DNA of 64,000 nt. Origin: Enterococcus innesii (GTDB taxonomy: Bacteria > Bacillota > Bacilli > Lactobacillales > Enterococcaceae). Position numbers and translations under genes: made by a program. The stretch lies in NCBI GenBank assembly GCA_018982785.1, contig JAHHEN010000002.1, forward strand, positions 67,001-131,000. Reading direction: 5' to 3'. Below are positions 59,245-64,000 of the stretch, one piece after another (positions within the stretch are counted from its first letter, which is position 1; the number at the start of each line of letters is the position of its first letter). The notes under the pieces are model-generated. The model saw only the letters and a program-made list of their open reading frames with translations. It was not told the origin of the DNA and ran no database searches.

Positions 59245-59264
59245 TTACCACATTAATGTGGTAA
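59245..59264. promoter_or_regulatory. 20-bp perfect palindrome, candidate activator site
   Basis: TTACCACATT/AATGTGGTAA lies 10 bases upstream of the -35 of the PTS operon promoter. The half-site ATGTGGT recurs at 59220-59226 inside the promoter. Position and symmetry fit a dimeric activator, most simply the PRD regulator encoded downstream. Confidence 0.7.
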
Positions 59265-59731
59265 ATTAGGCTTGTCATGTATCAATTTATATTTTGGAAA
59301 AAGTAGTTAAGAGTAGTCATTTGTTGCTATATATTTGAAACGAAAACTAGGTGGCGATCTATCATGGAGTTAAAGTTGATTTATTCTGTTACATTGAGGA
59401 AAGATTTATCAAAAATAAAGAAGAATACTAAGAATAAGATATTTTATTAAGTAAGGAGAATAGACGAATTCAGCGAGTTTTCATTGAAAAGTATGTCGCT
59501 GAACTTCCTATCTAGTACATATACGATCGTTTTACTCTGATTGATCAGATATGAATCAGAATATAGCCCTTCTTTCATTGTAATTCTAAACAATTTCGGA
59601 TTGTTTTTAACCCTCTTTTCCCGAAAATCATTAAAGTTTCTAAATTTTTTGTGAATGCTCGTGGACAATCCTTTCTTTTCTCCTCAAATATCACTATAAT
59701 GGATAAAGATTCTACAGAAGAGAGTGTGGAC
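59265..59731. other. AT-rich intergenic region before rodA
   Basis: A 467-base stretch without a convincing gene. It holds a 28-codon frame at 59364 with a poor ribosome site, an inverted repeat TTCAGCGA/TCGCTGAA (59469-59503), CTGATT/AATCAG nearby, and TATAAT at 59695 that may belong to the rodA promoter. Composition resembles the PTS operon more than the rodA side, so the right border of the AT-rich segment may lie in here. No tRNA-derived repeat was found. Confidence 0.45.
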
Positions 59732-60916
59732 ATGGAAAATTCACGAATAAAAACGAACGATAATCGAATTGACTACGGTGTGATTCTACCCGTATTTTTA
59801 TTATGTCTGATTGGTGTGGCGTCCTTGTATGTGGCGTTGACCCACGATCCAAATAACCCGAATATGTTGCGAACGTTAGGGTTTCAAGCTTTATGGTATG
59901 TGCTAGGTATTATTGCGGTGATTATTATCATGCAGATCAAATCAAAATGGCTTTGGAAATTGACTCCCTATATTTATGGAGCCGGATTAGCCGTCATGTT
60001 GGCGCTTTTGAAATTTTACGACCGGACAATGGCTGCCTCGACAGGGTCAAAAAACTGGTTCCGTTTTGGGGCCTTTACTCTCCAGCCGTCAGAGTTGATG
60101 AAGATCGCCTATATTATGATGTTGGCCTTAGTCGTCACACAGCACAATGTCAAGCATCGGGAACGAGATCTGAAAACAGATGGGTTGCTGATTGCGAAAA
60201 TGTTGGCCGTCACGATTCCAGTACTGATCCTGATCACCTTGCAAAACGACTTTGGTACGATGTTGGTCTTTCTGGCGATTTTCGGTGGGGTCTTCTTGAT
60301 GTCGGGGATCTCTTGGCGAATCGTTGTGCCAGTGATTGCGGCATTCGTGATTCTCGGCGGCGGAACGATTTTCTTAGTGACTACCGATGTTGGTCGTGAG
60401 TTGCTGTACAATACAGGGATCTTTAAAGAGTACCAGTTCGCCCGTATCGATTCGTGGCTAGATCCTTTTCATGATACCCAAGGGCAATCCTTCCAATTGG
60501 CGTACGCTCTGATGGCGATCGCGTCTGGCGAGATGTTCGGGAAAGGATTTAATGTCAGCGATGTGTATGTACCAGTCCGAGAATCCGATATGATTTTTTC
60601 AGTGATCGGTGAGAATTTTGGGTTTATTGGCAGCGCGTTTGTCATTTTATTGTATTTTATTTTGATCTACCGGATGATCCGCGTATGTTTCGATACCAAC
60701 AATGAATTTTATGCTTACTTGGCAACTGGGATCATTATGATGATTCTCTTCCATGTGTTTGAAAACATTGGCGCAAACATCGGTCTCTTACCGTTGACGG
60801 GGATTCCACTGCCGTTTATTAGCCAAGGAGGATCTGCCCTATTAAGCAATATGATTGGGATCGGTTTGATTTTATCGATGCGCTATCAAGCTGAGACCGC
60901 ACCAAAAACACTTTAA
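59732..60916 (+). CDS. rodA: RodA/FtsW-type peptidoglycan glycosyltransferase
   Basis: A 394-residue SEDS protein with ten membrane helices. Family signatures are GSKNWFRFGAFTLQPSELMKI, LQNDFGTMLVF, SDMIFSVIGENFGFIG and PLTGIPLPFISQGGSALLSNM, including the catalytic-loop Asp of ESDMIF. It polymerises lipid II for the lateral or peripheral wall with a class B PBP. ATG 59732 is preferred; the frame open from 59651 adds an unlikely leader. The RodA versus FtsW choice rests on general resemblance, and no division genes are nearby. Confidence 0.88.
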   Translation: MENSRIKTNDNRIDYGVILPVFLLCLIGVASLYVALTHDPNNPNMLRTLGFQALWYVLGIIAVIIIMQIKSKWLWKLTPYIYGAGLAVMLALLKFYDRTMAASTGSKNWFRFGAFTLQPSELMKIAYIMMLALVVTQHNVKHRERDLKTDGLLIAKMLAVTIPVLILITLQNDFGTMLVFLAIFGGVFLMSGISWRIVVPVIAAFVILGGGTIFLVTTDVGRELLYNTGIFKEYQFARIDSWLDPFHDTQGQSFQLAYALMAIASGEMFGKGFNVSDVYVPVRESDMIFSVIGENFGFIGSAFVILLYFILIYRMIRVCFDTNNEFYAYLATGIIMMILFHVFENIGANIGLLPLTGIPLPFISQGGSALLSNMIGIGLILSMRYQAETAPKTL

Positions 60917-60925
60917 GGAGTTCAC

Positions 60926-61303
60926 ATGATTACATTTTATTGGTACCCAAAATGCAGTACATGCCGAAATGCGAAGCGTTGGTTAGAAGAGCACGAGATT
61001 CCCTTTGAAGCGATCGATATGGTGAACACACCGCCTCAACCGGAACAATTGCTGGCTTGGATCCAATCAAGCGAAGCACCGTTAACCCGTTTCTTTAACA
61101 CAAGCGGCATGAAATACCGTGAATTGCAATTAAAAGAAAAAGTGCCGACCATGACTGCCCAAGACGCAGCTGATGTGCTGGCAACCGATGGTATGTTGAT
61201 CAAGCGCCCACTGCTGGTTAGCGGCGACCGCTTTTTGATTAATGGATTTAAAGAAAATGAATATGAAGGAGTCTTACTAGAATCATGGAAAAGAAATGCT
61301 TAA
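60926..61303 (+). CDS. ArsC/Spx-family thioredoxin-fold protein
   Basis: A 125-residue protein of the ArsC/Spx/YffB family with the redox motif WYPKCSTCRNAKRWL (CxxC) and the family tail KRPLLVSGDRFLINGFKENEYEGVL. This subgroup is usually annotated as arsenate reductase-like, but the function is unproved, and the Spx-specific RNA-polymerase-binding features are not obvious. It starts 9 bases after rodA behind AAGGAG and overlaps the GcvH-like gene. Confidence 0.88.
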   Translation: MITFYWYPKCSTCRNAKRWLEEHEIPFEAIDMVNTPPQPEQLLAWIQSSEAPLTRFFNTSGMKYRELQLKEKVPTMTAQDAADVLATDGMLIKRPLLVSGDRFLINGFKENEYEGVLLESWKRNA

Positions 61304-61621
61304 GAAAAAAGATAATTTGTGGGTTTTGTTTAACGGGAAAGAATATTGTGTCGGTTTAACAAAAGAAGCGCAAGAAGAACTTGGTGCGGTCACGTTTGCT
61401 TCGATTCAAAAAGCAGGAACTGCTTTAAAACAAGGAGAGACCCTTGTTGAGCTAGAAGCGGAAAAAGCAGTCAGTGAATTTCCAAGTCCATTGACGGGCG
61501 TGATTTCTTCCGTAAATGAAAAATCGATCAATCCATTGATACCTTAAATGATGAAGACGAAATGAACGCTTGGCTGGTCAGCTTCAAAGAGGTTGACCCA
61601 AGTCAATTTGAAGCCTTGTAA
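61296..61621 (+). pseudogene. gcvH: GcvH-like lipoyl carrier protein, frameshifted
   Basis: A lipoyl-domain protein. VELEAEKAVSEFPSPLTGVISSVNE contains the lysine that carries lipoate in H proteins. The frame stops at 61547. One more G at 61538 (TTG GAT instead of TTG ATA) restores NPLDTLNDEDEMNAWLVSFKEVDPSQFEAL and a stop at 61621, about 109 residues. No other glycine-cleavage genes are nearby, so it is probably a stand-alone H-like protein, which in related bacteria serves lipoate transfer. ATG 61296 overlaps the upstream stop. Confidence 0.82.
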
Positions 61622-61658
61622 GTCAAATCTGTAAAAACGACTATTTTTTCAAAAAGAA

Positions 61659-61687
61659 TTGACAGTCGGATAAGACGTTGCTATAAT
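61659..61687 (+). promoter_or_regulatory. Promoter of the methionine T-box/metNIQ operon
   Basis: Consensus TTGACA, 17 bases, TATAAT. Confidence 0.92.
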
Positions 61688-61693
61688 TTGCTC

Positions 61694-61984
61694 AATAAAT
61701 GAATGCTTTGAAAAGAAGAGTACATGTTCTTAACGTACACAGAGAGCCCTGTTTGGTGCAAATGGGCAACGGAGAGAGGATGGAAGATGGTCTTTGAGCA
61801 TGATAGGTGAGTGGAAACAAGCCTATCACGGGAGGCACCCGTTACAGTGCAGCAGTATGCGAAGCAATTCAAGTACTGAGCGAGGCTGTTGATGTGAATC
61901 GACAGTAAATCAAGGTGGTAACGCGGAAGTTGTGCTTTCGTCCTTTGTAACAGTATAATGTACAGAGGATGAAAGCTTTTTTTG
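61694..61984 (+). promoter_or_regulatory. T-box riboswitch, probably methionine-specific
   Basis: A leader of about 290 bases before metN. The stem I apical part has AGAGAGCCC and GGTGCAAATGGGC. A specifier-loop-like GGAAG-ATG-G puts codon ATG (Met) at 61787-61789. The conserved T-box AAGGTGGTAACGCGG lies at 61912-61926. The terminator GCTTTCGTCCT...AGAGGATGAAAGC with a T run ends near 61984. Uncharged tRNA-Met would stabilise the antiterminator and switch on the transporter. Specifier assignment is by eye and fits the downstream genes. Confidence 0.92.
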
Positions 61985-62019
61985 TGTTTAACCAACCAAA
62001 GAGGAAAGATGGGAATAGC

Positions 62020-63054
62020 ATGGCATTAATCGAATTGTCGCATGTAAAAAAGTCATTCGGCAAAAAGCAAACGGCTGTCCACGCCGTCAATGATGTTTCA
62101 CTGCAAGTGGAAAAAGGCGATATCTATGGAATCGTTGGCTACTCTGGTGCTGGGAAAAGTACATTAGTTCGTTTGTTGAACGGCTTAGAATTGCCGACAG
62201 CAGGAGATGTAGTCATTAACGGTCAAAATATTTTGGCATTGAAAAACAAAGAATTGAGAAACTTCCGTAAAAAAATCGGCATGATTTTTCAGCACTTTAA
62301 TCTATTATGGTCTCGAACGGTGGCGGAGAACATCGAATTGCCATTGGAGTTGGCTGGCGTTGAAAAAGCAAAACGCCGGCAACGAGCGCAAGAGCTGATC
62401 AAGTTAGTTGGGTTGGAAGGACGGGAAACTGCCTATCCGGCACAATTGTCTGGCGGACAAAAGCAAAGAGTCGGGATTGCTCGTGCATTAGCGAATGAAC
62501 CAGAAATTTTGCTGTGTGATGAAGCAACGAGTGCGTTAGATCCACAAACAACAGAAGAAGTGTTGGATCTCTTGCTTTCCATCAATAAAAAATTGCATTT
62601 GACGATCGTGCTGATTACCCATGAAATGAACGTCATTCGCAAAATCTGCAACAAAGTCGCGGTGATGGAGCATGGGCAGATCGTTGAAGAAGGATCAGTA
62701 CAATCGGTTTTCCGTAACCCACAGCAAGAAGTGACCAAACGTTTTGTTCAGCAAGATTTGGAACCAGAAGAAGATGTCGAAGAACTACGGCAAGCCTTCT
62801 TACGAGAAAATCCGCAAGGGCATTTAGTGACCTTGACATTCACGCAAGATAACGCCAATGAACCAGTCATTTCACAAGCAATTCGCCGCTTCCAGATCGA
62901 TGTCAATGTCGTTTATGGAAAGATCCAACAAACCAATGAAGGATCCTTTGGCGGCTTGACGGTCTTATTGACAGGTGAAGCAAATGAGATCGAAAAAGCG
63001 ATCACCTTTTTCAAAGAGCAGCAAGTAGGCGTGGAGGTGATTGAACGTGGATAA
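62020..63054 (+). CDS. metN: Methionine ABC transporter ATP-binding protein
   Basis: A 344-residue ATPase. Walker A is GYSGAGKST, the signature LSGGQKQRVGIARAL, Walker B ILLCDEATSALD, and the switch is in LITHEM. The C-terminal NIL domain (from about residue 265, LVTLTFTQDNANEPV) is the methionine-sensing domain of MetN that causes trans-inhibition. ATG 62020 (MALIELSHVKKSF) is the family start. Read from the T-box promoter. Confidence 0.96.
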   Translation: MALIELSHVKKSFGKKQTAVHAVNDVSLQVEKGDIYGIVGYSGAGKSTLVRLLNGLELPTAGDVVINGQNILALKNKELRNFRKKIGMIFQHFNLLWSRTVAENIELPLELAGVEKAKRRQRAQELIKLVGLEGRETAYPAQLSGGQKQRVGIARALANEPEILLCDEATSALDPQTTEEVLDLLLSINKKLHLTIVLITHEMNVIRKICNKVAVMEHGQIVEEGSVQSVFRNPQQEVTKRFVQQDLEPEEDVEELRQAFLRENPQGHLVTLTFTQDNANEPVISQAIRRFQIDVNVVYGKIQQTNEGSFGGLTVLLTGEANEIEKAITFFKEQQVGVEVIERG

Positions 63055-63733
63055 GTCATTTGTAGAAACCTATTTTAATTTTGAAAAAGTCGATTGGGCC
63101 AACATGCAGCAAGCAACCCTAGACACCTTGTTTATGACTTTCTTCTCCATGGTTTTAGTGGTTGTGATCGGTTTGCTTCTAGGATTGGCGCTTTATTCAC
63201 TAGGGCGTAAACAAACGGCGGGAGCCAACATTTTCTACAATGTGGTTTCCATCATCAGTAACGCCTTTCGCTCAACACCATTCATGATTTTAATGGTTTT
63301 GATCATTCCCTTTACAACGTTATTAGTCGGTTCGTTCCTAGGGGCAAAAGCAGCGATCCCAGCATTAGTATTATCGGCAGCACCGTTTTATGCTCGGATG
63401 GTGGAAATTGCTTTTCGTGAAGTCAATCCCGGTGTGATTGAAGCAGCAGAAGCGATGGGCGCTAGTTACTGGGAGATCATTTATAAGATCGTGATCCCAG
63501 AAAGTGTTCCGGCATTGATTTCAGGACTGACAGTCACAACGATCTCAATGATTGGTTATACCGCCATGGCAGGCGCGATCGGTGCCGGTGGGCTAGGCGC
63601 TTTGGCTTGGCAAGAAGGATTTCAACGTGGAAATTACACTGTTACCCTTGTCGCAACAGTGATTATTTTAATTATCGTTTTCATTATCCAAGGGGTCGGC
63701 GATTTCCTTGCGAAGGCCACCGACAAACGGTAA
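63047..63733 (+). CDS. metI: Methionine ABC transporter permease
   Basis: A 228-residue MetI-type permease with five membrane helices and the coupling motif EAAEAMGASYWEIIYKIVIPES. The likely start is GTG 63047, nine bases behind GGAGG and inside the last codons of metN; TTG 63041 is too close. It forms the import channel with MetN. Confidence 0.95.
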   Translation: MDKSFVETYFNFEKVDWANMQQATLDTLFMTFFSMVLVVVIGLLLGLALYSLGRKQTAGANIFYNVVSIISNAFRSTPFMILMVLIIPFTTLLVGSFLGAKAAIPALVLSAAPFYARMVEIAFREVNPGVIEAAEAMGASYWEIIYKIVIPESVPALISGLTVTTISMIGYTAMAGAIGAGGLGALAWQEGFQRGNYTVTLVATVIILIIVFIIQGVGDFLAKATDKR

Positions 63734-63777
63734 ATGAAACGAAGAACAAAAAGTGGAAAATATGGGAGGAAATGGAT

Positions 63778-64000
63778 ATGAAAAAGATTTTTGGTATTGC
63801 AACAACGTTATTATTAACTGCCGCTTTAGCTGCTTGCGGAACGGGCTCAAATTCAGGAAGCTCTGACTCATCTGCGGCTGAGGGAGAATCAACAAAATTA
63901 GTGATCGGTGCATCAGTTACCCCTCATGCGGAAATTTTAGAACAAGCCAAACCTTTACTAGCAGAAGAAGGCATTGACCTTGAAATCAAAACCTTCGATG
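63778..64000 (+). CDS. metQ: Methionine-binding lipoprotein MetQ, 3' end missing
   Basis: The first 74 residues of a NlpA/MetQ-family lipoprotein. A signal peptide (MKKIFGIATTLLLTAALAAC) ends in a lipobox with the lipidated Cys20. A Ser/Gly-rich linker and the mature start KLVIGASVTPHAEILEQAKPLL follow. ATG 63778 lies seven bases behind GGGAGGA. The gene continues past the window end. Confidence 0.95.
   Translation, partial: MKKIFGIATTLLLTAALAACGTGSNSGSSDSSAAEGESTKLVIGASVTPHAEILEQAKPLLAEEGIDLEIKTFD

Noticed and set aside
59364-59450. 28-codon plus-strand frame starting MELKLIYS
   Set aside because: Too short, weak ribosome site, Lys/Asn-rich AT-driven composition.
59447-59668. 73-codon minus-strand frame before rodA
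   Set aside because: TTG start with poor ribosome spacing, AT-rich random-looking sequence, overlaps the likely rodA promoter; no recognisable motif.
52872-59731. tRNA-Thr as integration site with a duplicated 3' end
   Set aside because: No copy of the tRNA 3' sequence, no integrase and no recombinase were found at the far side, so site-specific integration is not supported.

Overview
The window looks like a chromosomal segment of a low- to mid-GC Gram-positive bacterium, most probably an Enterococcus (species not determined). The basis is the gene families and their order: MurT/GatD lipid II amidation, PTS permeases, a maltose locus with the enterococcal malP/malT/mapP arrangement, a T-box in front of metNIQ, PASTA proteins, KtrB, and the Bacillota cluster tdk-prfA-prmC-tsaC-glyA-upp. 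No phage, insertion sequence, plasmid or CRISPR array was seen.

Layout. 1-17.5 kb, envelope and signalling: the 3' end of a PASTA protein, a heterodimeric ABC exporter, an alkyltransferase, a phosphohexomutase, a BceRS-like two-component system, a GlcU-type permease and an amino acid permease. Then comes a six-gene unit: FtsX-type permease, ATPase, membrane PASTA protein, 52-aa membrane peptide, response regulator and histidine kinase. 17.5-26.7 kb: telA/xpaC, nudF, a tail-anchored small protein, mtnN, a nicotinamidase-like hydrolase, pepO, a C39-like protein and prs. 26.7-37.8 kb, alpha-glucosides: malR-malP facing malT-mapP, next to a second system with a GH4 6-phospho-glucosidase, an EIICB and an RpiR regulator. 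37.9-46.3 kb: gatD-murT, ktrB, a HAD phosphatase, a polyol-type dehydrogenase, msrA, a P-loop kinase and two acetyltransferases. 46.4-52.4 kb: tdk to upp, with a cluster of DnaA boxes before tsaC. 52.5-59.3 kb: a tRNA-Thr followed by an AT-richer operon (PRD regulator, GAT-type PTS, class II aldolase, triosephosphate-isomerase-like enzyme, YjbQ). 59.7-64 kb: rodA, a thioredoxin-fold reductase, a GcvH-like protein, then a methionine T-box and metNIQ, which runs off the end.

How it works together. Two pathways for phosphorylated alpha-glucosides lie side by side: dephosphorylation plus phosphorolysis (MapP/MalP) and hydrolysis of the phospho-sugar (GH4). The tRNA-adjacent operon looks like import and phosphorylation of an unidentified sugar or polyol, aldol cleavage and triose interconversion, under an activator with a clear palindromic site and a catabolite-repression site. 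The ABC/PASTA/two-component unit looks like an envelope-sensing system; its PASTA protein has a close paralogue at the window's left edge.

Caution. Eleven genes carry a single-base frameshift, mostly in homopolymers, and restoring one base gives a full family-length protein each time. Two of them (prs, tsaC) are housekeeping genes. Residual sequencing indels are the most economical explanation, so the pseudogene entries below should be read as probably intact genes in the living strain.
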